NCBI RefSeq assembly: GCF_009730915.1
Contig: NC_052471.1
Location: 30,166,185 to 30,230,184, forward strand
Direction of reading: 5' to 3'
DNA from: Dioscorea cayenensis subsp. rotundata
Lineage: Eukaryota > Streptophyta > Magnoliopsida > Dioscoreales > Dioscoreaceae
Length of the DNA: 64,000 nucleotides
The translations under genes were made by a program, and so were the position numbers. This document shows positions 26,301 to 37,308 of this stretch, in pieces. Numbering within the stretch: position 1 is the first letter of the stretch; the number at the start of each line of letters is the position of its first letter. The notes under the pieces are model-generated. The model ran no database searches. It saw only the letters and a program-made list of their open reading frames with translations, and was not told where the DNA came from.

Positions 26301-26804
26301 AGTAGAGAACATATATGAACTCATCTATGGATGAATATACATATTGTTGTGTATCTTATCAATTAAGTTTGTACAATGCATCTACTACTATGTTTTGAGT
26401 TTGAAGTCTGACCTCCATCTACACTGTTCTTCATAGATCCATCATGTATTAACAGATATTGCAGTATGTTAGCTCCCTCCAGTATAATGTGATCCAAGAG
26501 TTCTTTATACCCTAAACCATATTCCACAGAGATGATGAAGTGCTCCTGCAGGTGATTTAGAAATTAGACTGACGACCAAGATATAAGATGTGAAACAACA
26601 AATTCTCTGTAGGATTAGACAACAGAGAAGAAATAAGATGCAAAACATCTCCATACTGATGCAAATTTGAGATACCATGCATGAAAGGTCCAGTGATAAA
26701 TCATTTGAATTAAAGCATTTTGCCAAGAATAAAGCAGACCTCATGTATTTTCCATGCCTTGACAGTAACCATTACTACAGCATGCGCCTTGATCAATGAA
26801 CGGA

Positions 26805-28073
26805 AAAAGCAAAAATCTGGAACCCATCCTTGACTCGTAATCCATTTAAGCAGATTTAGTGTGTCCCTGAGTTATTCACCCGCTTATCAACCCATAAGCT
26901 AAGCGTCCGGCCGGCCCCCTTATCAACCCATAAGCTATGTTCCCGGCCTCTTCTGGTGAGAACCGGCCATCCAGCTAAAGAATTAACCTTCGGTGAAAAC
27001 CCACCATCTGTCCAGAGAACCAATGAAGAAACCAATAGCCTCCAAATATTTCCCTTGTCTATTGAAACAATCAACCGTCTAGAGAACTAACAAAGAAATC
27101 AATAGCCTCTGAATATTTCTCTTGTCAACTGAAACTATCAACCATCACACCGTCCGTCACACAATTAGAAGCTCACCAAATTGCCTTCCCAACCAAAAGT
27201 ATTGCATCGAAATGGTAAAAGTAACATCATTCGCAATAAACACCCTACGTTCAATTACAAATTTTGCATAGGAAAGCTTCCCAACTCCGCATAGCCTATG
27301 CATCTTGTAATAAAAGTCCACTAATTCGGATTGATGTGCTTGCTCATCATGCTACCTAGGAGTTTAAGCACCATAAAAGATTACCCATTCTTAAACAACT
27401 CACTCATGATTGTGTTATAATTCATAACATCCAAATCACACTCCATCCCATGGCTTCTTTACCAACAGGCGCTAAGCCTCCCAAAGCCTTGGAGCAATGA
27501 CAAAGGCAAATCAAAAACGCTCAAAGTCACAAAATTTGGATATAATTAACCCCTTCTCCAGTATAACTTCCAATCGTTCAAATGCTTTATCCGCACCACC
27601 ATTCTTACAAAGATCATTTACATAAATGCCGTCGAGTGATCACGGTTGGTTGCCCTCCCACGCTAACACTCTCCTCTAATATTCTCTCAGCATCATTTGA
27701 AATATCAAATCTTGCAGAGTGCTTCCATTAACACAATACAGGCCCAGTGTTTGGGGAACAACTGAAATTCCACATTGAATCCGCCAACCTTTTCGCCTTT
27801 AAGAGCATGAACAATCCACATATAAGAATGGACATTGGGCAGCATTGTTCATGAAGTGTGAGTTTGAGCTTGTAAGAATGGACATTGAGACAGCATTGTT
27901 CATGCAGCATAAGTTGGAGAACACCGATTGCTTCTCAGAGTCCTGTGCCAAAGCCTAGCAATCAGTTTCGAATTAGCAACCATATCAGGTTTGCACTAAG
28001 ACTAATATTTATCAAACGGTTTCAAATAACAATAGCACACCTTGATAAGAACATTGCAGGAGGCAACATGAGG
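26805..28073 (-). pseudogene. P-type PPR pseudogene (left copy of the segmental duplication)
   Basis: Decayed duplicate of the PPR gene at 33159-34716. Shared peptides remain in order on the minus strand: MLHEQCCLNVxSY against MLHEQCHLNVQTY, KAKRLADSMWNFSCSPNT against KAKRLVNSMRNFGCSPNT, and DGGFSPKV. Many frame breaks and small deletions separate them, and the longest open piece is about 70 codons. DNA similarity continues into the 3' flank (26390-26805 against 32690-33160). The 5' part, about 450 bp, is missing, and the homology stops at about 28073, just before a SINE. No product expected. Confidence 0.85.
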
Positions 28074-28085
28074 GGCCTATTCACC

Positions 28086-28286
28086 GATGACCAAGTGGTC
28101 TATTGGTAGCCGGGTCTCTATTAAAATCTTTCACAAGTGGTGAGAGTTCGAATCATAAGTGAGGATACATTTCTGAAAATGTGAGTAGTGGTTGTGTGTG
28201 GGGATGGTTTCAGCGCCTGTATGTGCACAGATCCTGTTCCTACTTACTTCGCCGAAATCTGTGCACGACCTTAGGAGAAAAAAAAA
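28086..28286 (+). mobile_element. tRNA-derived SINE
   Basis: A Pol III-like box A (TGACCAAGTGGT, 28088-28099) is followed about 45 bp later by box B (GAGTTCGAATC, 28144-28154). The 3' part has a perfect 10-bp stem, GTGCACAGAT at 28223-28232 pairing with ATCTGTGCAC at 28257-28266, and the element ends in a short A run at 28278-28286. Flanking GGGCC on both sides could be a short target-site duplication, but that is weak. A related scrap may lie at 50500-50600. Confidence 0.7.
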
Positions 28287-28406
28287 GGGCCAAGATAAGA
28301 CCATCGTCAAGATTCCATGTGTCCTTTGTAACTTCACCATCTGATATTGCTACTAAAAAAGATGTTCCAGAATTCCCAGGGCCTTTGAAGGAAAAACTTG
28401 CCACAT

Positions 28407-30332
28407 TCACCAAAAATCAGAACAAGAGCAGAGACCAGCCTTGAAGCAATGGAAGCGATTCCGGTCCCTGATGATGATCTCTCTCTCAAAGATGGAAGCA
28501 CAAAGCTTCATGGCAGAGTGACAGTCAGAGCAAATCCTTATATTCTTCACAATGCGCAGTGTTACACCAGGCTTTGTGCTCATCAGGCCTAGTGCCAATG
28601 CCAGCCTCTCACTGTGAACCAACAGAGCCTGTTCACGCTCCTCTCTCTCATCTCCATTCTCCATGTAGTTATCAGCAACTCTGGAGTTTTGAGAAGCTGC
28701 ATCAATGGTGTACCCAGCCAGCTTCAGCCTACGTACTATTTCAACCAGCATGGTGTAAATCTCTGTAGTTTGAGGGTGTGTTTTATCACCTGCAGTGAAC
28801 CAGTGCACAATGCCATTGATCTCAATGAAGCTCATTCCAGGAGTCTTCTGAATCCCTCTGTTCTTCACTACCATCCGGAGATCATCGGCCTCAGTGTGTC
28901 TCTGGGAAGCTGCGAACATGTTGGACAGCAGGACATGGTACTCCGTGTTATCTGGGTATAATTGAACAAGCTCTTGCATCAGCTTTCTTCCCAATTCTAG
29001 CTTCCCATGCAAAGCACAAGAGGCTAACAGTGAGCCAAGCACTACTTCATTGGGTTGCATGGGCATTGCCCTGACGAGAGATTCAGCTTCATCTACACAC
29101 CCTGCCCTGCCTAAGAGATCAACCATGCAAGCAAAATGTTCTATTTTTGGTGTTATCTTATAAATCGAGCCGAGTTCTTGAAACATGTTGCGACCTTCTT
29201 CCACTAAGCCTGAGCGACTGCATGCACTGAGAACACTCACCATGGTTATATCATCTGGCTGCTCTTCACCTTCAGTGACCATCCTGGTGAACAAGTGCAG
29301 CACTCGGAGACCCATGCCCTGCATCGACAGACCACTCAGCATTGCATTCCAGGACACTACGTTTCTCTCCGCCATTCTTTCAAACAGAGTGAGTGCATTG
29401 TCTACTCTTCCGCATTTCCCATACATATCTATCAAAGCAGTGTTCACTTTGAGAAGATGGTCCTTATAATTATCAGCAAAGCTTGTTGCTTTGATGAAAT
29501 GGGTGTGGAGCCAGCGACCGACGGTGAGGTCTCCAGCCTGCGAGCATGCCGAGAGGAGCGAGCACATACTAACATGGTTGAGCCACCTCAAGTGAACACC
29601 ATCAAACAACAACTCACCTAGCAAACTGAGAGCATCTCTGGGACGTCCTGCTTCGATGCAAGCCGAGATCATCACCGTCCAGGCGACGTCATTCCTCTGA
29701 GGCATTCTATCAAACACCTCCTGCCCACTTCTCAAACCCTCCCACCGAAGCGCGCCAGTGAGGATGATTGTCCAGGAGACAATCGTAGGTTCCTTCATCT
29801 CTTTGAAAAGCTTCCAGGCTTCATCCATTCTGCTTGACTTGGCGTACATATCCATCGCGGCATTGCATGACGCGGCGGTGAATGGGAGGCCGAGCTTGAA
29901 GAAGAGAAGGTGCGCCGCATAGCCAGAGAAGTTGTCAGACAAGCGCGCAGAGGCCGAGAGGAGCGCAATGAGGGTGACCTCGTCTGGTGAAGCCCCAGCA
30001 CGAAGCATGGAGCGGAAGAAGAGGATAGCGCGGGAAGGAAGAGCATGTCGAATGTGGCACGAGATCAGCGCTGTCCAGTCAGGCGTGAATCGCGCTACAA
30101 CCGGTATCTCCTCGAACGCCCGGAGCGCCGAGGCCGGAGGACCAAGGGCGGCGTACATGTGAAACAAGGCACTGGAGATGTTCGATGAAATGCTTGAAAG
30201 AAAGAAAAGTCCATTCTTAACAAGCGCGGCGTGAAGCTGGTAACCGTGTGGCGGAGGAGTGTCGCCGAGCGAGCATGATCGGAGAAGCGGACGGCAACAA
30301 CGAGCCAGAGAATCGAAGAAGGCATCTCCCAT
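28407..30332 (-). CDS. DYW-type pentatricopeptide repeat protein (At5g15340-like)
   Basis: Intronless and fully open, 641 residues. PLS-type PPR repeats fill about 50-490 (for example CNAAMDMYAKSSRMDEAWKLF, VNTALIDMYGKCGRVDNA, MVDLLGRAGCVDEAESLV). E and E+ regions follow (NEVVLGSLLASCALHGK, GMSFIEINGIVHWFTAGD), then a DYW deaminase domain with the HSE motif (LVHSERLALALGL), the CxxC in NIRICSDCHSAMK and the final CSCSDFW, so the last triplet is DFW instead of DYW. Members of this family act in mitochondria or plastids, usually in C-to-U editing of specific sites. Repeat order and the WEGLRSGQEVFDRMPQRN block match Arabidopsis At5g15340 as recalled. The left half of a duplicated block holds this intact copy. 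Only an N-terminal stump remains in the right half (34823-34950). Confidence 0.94.
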   Translation of the reverse strand: MGDAFFDSLARCCRPLLRSCSLGDTPPPHGYQLHAALVKNGLFFLSSISSNISSALFHMYAALGPPASALRAFEEIPVVARFTPDWTALISCHIRHALPSRAILFFRSMLRAGASPDEVTLIALLSASARLSDNFSGYAAHLLFFKLGLPFTAASCNAAMDMYAKSSRMDEAWKLFKEMKEPTIVSWTIILTGALRWEGLRSGQEVFDRMPQRNDVAWTVMISACIEAGRPRDALSLLGELLFDGVHLRWLNHVSMCSLLSACSQAGDLTVGRWLHTHFIKATSFADNYKDHLLKVNTALIDMYGKCGRVDNALTLFERMAERNVVSWNAMLSGLSMQGMGLRVLHLFTRMVTEGEEQPDDITMVSVLSACSRSGLVEEGRNMFQELGSIYKITPKIEHFACMVDLLGRAGCVDEAESLVRAMPMQPNEVVLGSLLASCALHGKLELGRKLMQELVQLYPDNTEYHVLLSNMFAASQRHTEADDLRMVVKNRGIQKTPGMSFIEINGIVHWFTAGDKTHPQTTEIYTMLVEIVRRLKLAGYTIDAASQNSRVADNYMENGDEREEREQALLVHSERLALALGLMSTKPGVTLRIVKNIRICSDCHSAMKLCASIFEREIIIRDRNRFHCFKAGLCSCSDFW

Positions 30333-31080
30333 GAATTTTTCTCGTAAGCTGATGGTGCAGTGGTACTTTTTACCCGCATCTTAATTTCTATCCTTAATTT
30401 TTATCGACTTTAAAGTCTAAACGTGATAGAATAACATTATGCATGGTTTCAGTAACGTGAAAGAATCCACTAATTTTACCCTTTTTATTATTATTATTAT
30501 TATTATTTTTTTAAGAAAAAGGTGATAAACACCATAATTTCATAAACGTGCACGTGTGAGGAACAAGATAAAATTAAAATTTGAAACCGGCTTTTGTGAT
30601 CAGATGGATTTACATTCATAGTCATTAAAACTTTATTAAAACTTGAAACTAGTTGAAAGTCTTCTTTTTATTTCCCTTGTCATTGACGTCCTATTTATTA
30701 GCCTTTCTTTTTTTTGTTTTTTAGATACTGTTCTATGTGAAACTTCCCCAAGTATAGTAGATCACTTGATTGCCCATATATCATAATCACAAATTTAAAG
30801 TACCTTAATAAACATTAATAGTGTTAAAATCGTAAAAATTTGTCTGTCATATGATTTTGTCACATGATTTTAAATATAATTTTATTTGATTTTTATGATT
30901 AAATTTTTTTAATAGAATTTTAAGAGAAAATTATTTTATATCATATAAATTAGTTTTTAAATAAAATAATAATTTTATCTTTTTCAAATAAAGAAAAGTT
31001 AATTCCATTTACGATTTTTTTTATATCGATGGAGAAATAACATAGTTAAAAAAAAAAAAAAAATTTGCAGAGTATTTATT
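30333..31080. other. AT-rich gap between the DYW gene and the kinase remnant
   Basis: Holds the promoter side of the DYW gene, an ATT run near 30485-30510 and, at about 30505-30545, AAAAAGGTGATAAACACCAT, which resembles the LINE-tail motif GTGGATAAACCAC. No remnant of the plus-strand PPR gene that occupies the equivalent place in the right copy (35096-37308) was seen. Confidence 0.5.
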
Positions 31081-31745
31081 TTGTAATTTTTTTTAATTTC
31101 CCAAAAACCATGAAGCGCATAGAAAGCAGTATTCAGGTGCCGCTGGTGCACATCTTTTCGCAAAGATTTCAATGGATTAACAAAGGCCATAAACGATGAG
31201 CTGAAGACAACGGACAACAACTCCTCTCCAGTTTCTGAAAGAACAACTACAAAAATCATCCGTCTCAGGGATGCTCTCAATGCTCTGAAGAATGATAATT
31301 AATCCTATTTGGCCAACATGAGAAATATCAAATAAGAAAGAAACAAGTATAACTGTTAAACTGACATGGAATTGTGCTACAATGAACAACTTCACTGGTG
31401 TCAGTTAAGAGTCCAGATCCCACTGCAGGCATTCTTTAGGCAGGTGAGCTGACTCTGCAACAATTAGCTGACTATCTCATAACAGAGATTTTTGCCTGCA
31501 AAGTCAAGAAAATATATCAACTCTTGATCTATCCCGGAGTGATGACAATGAATGTGTCTGTAGAATCTAAATGCTTACTCATTTTACAAAGCTCTCATCA
31601 GCCTTAGATGATCTTGGATTGGTTGCCCGGCAAAGCTCCTTCTTCACTTCCCCACCAGAGGAGACAGTGTAAAAACACTGCCGGAGAGGGGACTGCATTA
31701 GAGCACCACAGATACAATTATACAAATGTTTGCCATCACTATTTC
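31081..31745 (-). pseudogene. NCRK-like receptor kinase remnant (left copy)
   Basis: Aligns by eye, with the same order, to the 3' part of the kinase gene at 37955-40871. The last-exon region (31120-31290 against 38100-38290), the conserved AGTCCAGATCCCACTGCAGGCATTCT at 31410-31436 against 38469-38494, TTTGCCTGCAAA, then TACAAAGCTCTCATCAG and GGTTGCCCGGC against GGTTGCCGACCGG. It then jumps to AGCTCCTTCTTCACTTCCC, matching 39759-39777. About 1 kb of kinase exons and introns is thus absent, and the rest has many small indels. No product expected. Confidence 0.75.
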
Positions 31746-33158
31746 AGACACAAGAATTTATACTGAGACCTGTGAATTAGACAATCTGGCAACAATCAAA
31801 TGGAAGAGCTACAGATGTTATTCAAAACAAAAATAAGACCAGAAAGCAGCAGAAATTTCAAATTTGCCTTGAGAGAAATCAAACAGAACTTGTGGAAGAT
31901 TATTTATTCTCAACACATGCATGAAAGGCAACCAATAGATGATATATTTTTAGTTGTAGCCTTAATAGCATTTGCTTAATGAATGAAACTATCATAATCA
32001 ATTTTCTCCATCTCAGTGTTCACCATCTATCACCCTTTTACTAGTAATAGGGCCTATATGTGGAACCTGAAAGAACCATTTCTAACAATAAGCAACCAAA
32101 TCAGCCATAATTATTCTCTTTTCTGTCTAAAATGACAATTGAGAAAATAAGTTGTTTTGAAGTTGGTATATGTTGTAGTATCAGATTCTGAACTGCAAAA
32201 GGTAAGTCTGAGGATAAATAGTTGCTGATTCACTTTGGCATCGCAACCAGATATATGCTTGTTCATACAAAAGGTCACTGATGGTTATTTATTCCTAATG
32301 ATTTTAACAATTGAACTTACATCCTTTGCAGTGTGTAAAGGTCTTATATGTAGGTTATTTCAAAAAACCTGGCAATGTTACAAACCATATGGTCAAAATT
32401 CATATTTGGTGATTAGTATTCATCAATCATCTCAATTCAATCAATAGCATTTGGTGTTGCAACTCATCTAGAGACAGAACATCATTATGATCCTGTGATT
32501 TTGACAAATAGTAGGCTGGCCATATACATGAGAACATCTTCAATATAAAATTTGATTAAAAAAAAAACCTTATAATTGCAAGGTAATCACACAGCTAAAC
32601 AATAAAAAACATACGAACTCATCTATTGAAGCATCCATTCGTAATTTTTTGTTGCTTAGCAATTATGTTCACACAATGCATTGGCTAGCATATTTTGAGT
32701 TTGAAGCCTGACCTCCATCAATACTGTTCTCCATAGATCCCTCATGTATTAGCAAATATCGGGGGTATGTTATCTTTAGTAAAATCTGATCCAAGATTTC
32801 CTTAAGCCCTCAACCCATTCCACACAGAGATGATTAAGAGTTCCTGCAGGTGCCTCTGTAATTAGATTAGAATACCCAAACATAAAATGCAAAATAAGTT
32901 CATGTGGATGCAAATTTTCTGTGTAGAAATAGTGTGTGCCCTGAACAAATGTGTTCATCCAGTGCATGAGTAGTTAAAACTGGGAAAAAAGGAAGACACA
33001 ATGAATATTACCTTTCACACCCTCATATTCTCCCAAGTGGGTAGAACAACCTCGAGATTGCAGGCATGAAACGTCCAGCGATAAATCATTTGAATCGAAG
33101 CATTTTGTCAAGAATAAAACAGACCACATGTATTTCCATGCCTAGACAGTAACCTTTC
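31746..33158. other. Gap between the kinase remnant and the right PPR copy
   Basis: No gene seen. From about 32259 the sequence is the right-hand copy of the block at 25353-26805 (shared TTTGAGTTTGAAGxCTGACCTCCATC at 26394 and 32693, and a shared 3' flank of the PPR gene). The segment 31746-32258 shows nothing recognisable. Confidence 0.55.
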
Positions 33159-34716
33159 CTACATAATGCCTTGATCAATGAATGGAAAATGCAAAAATCC
33201 AGAACCCATCCCTTCACCTGCAATCCATTCAAGCAGATTTAGTGTGTCACAGAGTTTTCCGCCCCTTATCAATCCATAAGTTAAGCGCGCGGCCACCTTT
33301 GGTGAGAATCCACCATCTAGAGAACTAACAAAGTAAACTATAGCATCTGAATATTTCCCTTGTCTGCAGAAACAATCAACCATAACATTGTAGGTTACAG
33401 CATTTGGTTGAATTCCCTCAACTTGCATCTTAGCAAACAAAAGCTGAACTTCACCCAAATTGCCTTCCCAGCAAAAGTATTGCATCAGAATGGTATATGT
33501 AACAACATTAGCAACAAACACTCTCCTTTCAATTACAAATTTTGCTTCCCAGATCTTCCCAGCTCTGCATAAGCTATGTATCACAATGGTAAAGGTCCAG
33601 ATGTTTGGGTCAATGCCCTTCTTCATCATGTCACCTAGGAGTTTAAGCACCGCGGATGACTTCTCGCTCTTACAAAGGCCACTCATAACTGTGTTGTAAT
33701 TCACAACATTGACATCCCACTCCAACTCAAGGCTTCTCCCCAACAGGAGCTCAGCCTCCCAAACCTTGGAGCAATGGCAAAGGCAATCAAGAAGGATGTT
33801 CAAAGTCACAGAATTTGGATTTAATCCCTTCTCTAGCATTGCTTCCAATTGTTCAAATGCTTTATCTGCATCACCATTCTTACAAAGACCATTCATATAA
33901 ATGCTGTAAGTGATCACGTCTGGTTTCCATCCCATGCTCGTACTCTCCTCCAATATTTTCTCAACATCACTGAAATATCCTACCTTGCAGAGTCCTTCAA
34001 TCAACACGTTATAGGTCACAGTGTTTGGGGAGCAGCCAAAATTCCTCATTGAATTCACTAACCTCTTCGCCTTTATGATTCTTCCATTGGAACAGTAAGC
34101 TCGAACAATCGGCGTGTAAGTCTGGACATTAAGGTGGCATTGTTCATGCAGCATAAGTTTGAGGACACCAATAGCTTCCCGGATTCTTTCCAGCTTGACA
34201 AAGCCCAGCAATCAGTGTGGAATAAGCAACCACATCAGGCTTGCAACCAAGCCTCACCATCCACTGAAGAACCAAACAAGCTTTATTAAACTGCTTCAAA
34301 TAACAAGAGTACATTTTTACAAGAACAGTGCAAGAAGCAACATCAGGAATCAATCCCGACGAGACCATATCCTTGAAAACAGCCTCAGCTTCCTCAAATC
34401 GTCGGGCAACCACCAAGCTATCAATGGCAGTGGTGTAACATGGTACATCAAGCTCGAAGTTTGATTGCCGCATTTCGTCAAGCAGGCGGAGGACATCATC
34501 AGGTTGGCCTGCCCGAGCAAAAGCTTTCATCAGTTTGTTGTATTCGAACGGGTGAGGATGCCGTGGTCTGGCGCCAATCTCCAAACAAGAAGAAAAAGAA
34601 GAAGAGCAGCTCCTCTGAAAGAAATGCTTCACGACCTCAGCGAACTTCGTAAATTTGGTCGTCATGGAGGTCGCAATAACTCCTCCGCCAGCACAAACCT
34701 TGGATAGGAAATACAA
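33159..34716 (-). CDS. P-type pentatricopeptide repeat protein (right copy), one frameshift
   Basis: Intronless RNA-binding PPR protein, likely organellar. 34716 to about 34190 encodes an N-terminus and the first repeats (FEYNKLMKAFARAGQPDDVL, DVASCTVLVKMYS, PDVVAYSTLIAGLCQAG). The following repeats continue in another frame from about 34187 to 33159 (NVQTYTPIVRAYCSNGRI, NTVTYNVLIEGLCKVG, PDVITYSIYMNGLCKNGDADKA, NAVTYNVMVDCFCRQGKYSDA), in all about 515-525 residues of canonical 35-residue P motifs. The break is one extra A in an A run at 34187-34189 (GCTGGAAAGAATC). Otherwise the gene is clean, so a sequencing error or a very young lesion is likely. The left copy at 26805-28073 is a clear pseudogene. 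The downstream ORF alone (about 350 codons) contains most repeats. No orthologue recognised. Confidence 0.8.
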
Positions 34717-34822
34717 ACAAATGGACGATTCTCAGGGACAACCGAGCAAAACAGGAGATTGGAGAACCAGGGCATAAGAAAGGAGAAGGGCCGCAGTTCA
34801 TGGAGATGGCCACCATTGCTCT

Positions 34823-34950
34823 CCAACGCACTCGAGATGTTCGATGAAATGCCCGAGAGAAATACAATGCCAGTCTCGATGGGCGTCGCAGCATCGAGCT
34901 CGTGGCCGTGCGCGCATGATCGAAGAACCGGACAACACTTTGCCAAGCCT
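34823..34950 (-). pseudogene. N-terminal stump of a DYW PPR gene (right copy)
   Basis: GAGATGTTCGATGAAATGC is shared by 34832 and 30177, and the minus-strand peptides CCPVLRSC and GISSNISSAL match CCRPLLRSC and SISSNISSAL of the DYW gene at 28407-30332. The rest of the gene (about 1.8 kb) is gone, and the stump abuts the start of the P-type PPR gene. Confidence 0.85.
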
Positions 34951-34979
34951 GCGAATTTGATTTTTAAATTTTCACATCT

Positions 34980-35055
34980 TCATCGGGTTTAGACCCGAAA
35001 CCCGAACCCATTTAGTTATCGGGTTTAGATCCGATACCCGAGACCATTCTCAAAA
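34980..35055. repeat. Two copies of a CGGGTTTAGAYCCGA hairpin motif in a divergent promoter
   Basis: ATCGGGTTTAGACCCGAAAC and ATCGGGTTTAGATCCGATAC follow each other about 34 bp apart. Each can form a TCGGGT-loop-ACCCGA stem. They lie between two divergently transcribed PPR genes. Confidence 0.8.
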
Positions 35056-35095
35056 CCCTGGTTACGACCTCCATTTCAAACCCAAACCCCCAACA

Positions 35096-37308
35096 ATGGC
35101 GTCCATCGCCTCCTCCGCCGGCAAAACCCTAGCTTTCCTCAAGACGTTGAACTCTAGAAACCCTAATCCTTTCCCTTCTCTTCTCCTCCGTGTCCATGGC
35201 TTCTCTTCCGAATCCTCGCCCGAGAGCTCCGCTGATCCGGATCAAGAGCCGCAGAAGCCAATCCGGCCGATGCGCGGAGAAGCGGAGAAGCTCGACGAGA
35301 CGATATGCTACATGATGGCCCAGCGACCATGGACGACCCGCCTCCAGAACTCCATTCGGAATCTCGTCCCCAACTTCAACCAAGCCCTCGTGCTCGGCGT
35401 CCTCCGCCGCGCGCGCCACCCGGACCACGCCCTCCGCTTCTTCCGATGGGTCGAGAAGACAGGCTTCCGCCACGATCGCGATACCTATCTTGAGATCATC
35501 TCTATCCTTTCTCGCAACCTTATGCTCAACCACGCCCGCTGCATCCTCATCGACGACATGCCCAAGCGCGAGGTGGATCGCGAAGAGGACATGTTTATCG
35601 AGCTCATTCAAGGCTACGGCCGCGAGGGGATCCCTCAGGAAGTCGTCAAGCTCTTTCAGAAGATGCCTGAATTCGGGGTCGTGCGCACTTCCCAGATCTT
35701 ATGATGCCTTCTTCAAGGCCATTCTCCGGCGAGGCCGGGTGATGATGGCCAAAAGGTTCTTCAATGCCATGATTCGTGATGGCGTTGCTCCCACATTGTC
35801 GACCTATAACACTCTTTTGTGGGGGTTTTCTCTGTGCATGAAGATGGATACTGCAAACAGGTTCTTTGAAGACATGAAAATGCGAGGCATTGTGCCTGAC
35901 ATTGTCACCTATAACATGCTGCTGAATGGTTGGGTGAGAGCTAAGAAGGTTGATGATGCTGAGAAAGTGTTTGCAGAAATGAGTAGCACTGATTCAGGTC
36001 CAAATTCAATCTCTTACAATCTTATGATCAAGGGGTATGTCTCTGCGGATAGGGTAGATGATGGTTTGCGTTTGTTTGGAGAGATGCGGGAGAAAGGGAT
36101 CAGAGCTACTGAGAAGACTTATGCGGCGCTAATGCCGGGCCTTTGTGATGATACAGATAGAACAGGGGAGGCCCGGAAGGTTATGGATGAGATGGTAGAG
36201 CGAAGAATGACACCAAAGGACAAATCAATATTTTTGAGGATGATTTCTAGCATGTGCAGATCACAGGACTTGGATGGGGCAATGGCAGTGCACCAGGCAA
36301 TGGGCCGGTTCCGTGATGTTGCCGTTGATTTGTCTCATTATGGTGTTCTGATTGAAGGGCTTTGCAATGGGAAGAAGTATGATAAGGCTGTGGAGATACT
36401 TGATGAACTTCTGGGAAAGGGGATGCTGTTGAATCCCCAGAGCGCAGTTATTGAGCCCTCCGCATATAATCCGATGATTGAGTATTTATGTGGCAATGGC
36501 TTAACGTCTAAAGCTGAAGAGTTCTTTAGGTTGCTGATGAAGAAAGGGATTGATGATAAGGTTGCATTCAATCATTTGATACGTGGGCATGCAAAGGAAG
36601 AGAAGCCGGAGTCTGCTTTTGAGCTCCTTAACATCATGAACCGCCGTGGAATTGCATCTGATGCTGATGCATATACCTTGCTTGTGGAGAGCTACTTGAA
36701 GAAGAGGGAACCGGCCGATGCAAGGACAGTATTAGATGGTATGATTGAACAGGGCCATTTGCCCAGCTCATCTTTGTTCCGGTCTGTGATGGTGGCTCTG
36801 TTTGACGATGGTCGTGTTCAGACTGCTAGTCGGGTGATGAAGAGCATGATAGATAAGGGGGTGAAGGAGAAACATGGACGTTGTGCATAAGATTCTTGAA
36901 GCTTTGTTTATGCGGGGCCATGTTGAGGAAGCCCTTGGGCGCATTAATCTGCTGTTATTGAATAGCTGTGCTCCTGATTTCGACAGCCTCGTGGTTTCTC
37001 TCTGCGAGAGCAGTAAAGCCATTGAGGCTCTCAAGCTGGTGGACTTTGGATTAGAGAGGGACTGTGACATCAGTTTCTCGAGCTTTGATTGTTTGTTAGA
37101 TGTACTCTATTCTGCTGAAAAGGTACTACCTGCATACTCAATTCTGTGCAAGATCAAAGCGAAAGGAGGTGTGGTGGATAAAAAAGGGTGTGAGGCTTTG
37201 ATTGAGAGCCTGGTTGCAGGAGGGCACACAAAGCAAGCAGACATTCTCTCCAGGACATTGGCAGGAAAGAACCCTTTGGATGTAAAAAGGGTAAGAAAAT
37301 TGCTGTAG
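35096..37308 (+). CDS. Pentatricopeptide repeat protein, At2g37230-like, two frameshifts
   Basis: Intronless P-type PPR gene of about 736 codons, probably mitochondrial or plastid targeted (Ser/Arg/Leu-rich N-terminus MASIASSAGKTLAFLKTLNS). Three open pieces run in order: 35096-35690 (LVPNFNQALVLGVLRRARHP, FFRWVEKTGFRHDRDT), about 35693-36870 (SYDAFFKAILRRGRVMMAKR, NSISYNLMIKGYVSADRVDD, FRSVMVALFDDGRVQTASRV) and 36872-37308 (MDVVHKILEALFMRGHVEEA, LVDFGLERDCDISFSSFD). The order and wording match Arabidopsis At2g37230 as recalled. Two one-base surpluses break it: CCC at 35691-35693 and AAA at 36870-36872. Each is the same kind of change in a short homopolymer, with intact conserved sequence on both sides, so assembly error is the first suspect. 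It sits only in the right half of the segmental duplication. First ATG of the open frame taken as start. Confidence 0.88.

Noticed and set aside
26070-26302. Possible small DNA transposon (GGGGTGTTTATTTGGATGTAG near the left, CATCTAAACAG near the right)
   Set aside because: The right end also aligns with the duplicated block at about 32590, so the ends are not those of a clean insertion.
28088-28154. A tRNA gene
   Set aside because: Boxes A and B are present but no cloverleaf or acceptor stem can be drawn, and the sequence runs into a SINE body with a poly-A tail.
35129-35611. 160-codon minus-strand ORF
   Set aside because: Antisense of the conserved PPR N-terminal region; no recognisable domain of its own.
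35096-37308. Programmed ribosomal frameshifting to explain the PPR and PAL breaks
   Set aside because: No slippery site plus pseudoknot was seen, several breaks per gene would be needed, and nuclear plant PPR and PAL genes are not known to use it.
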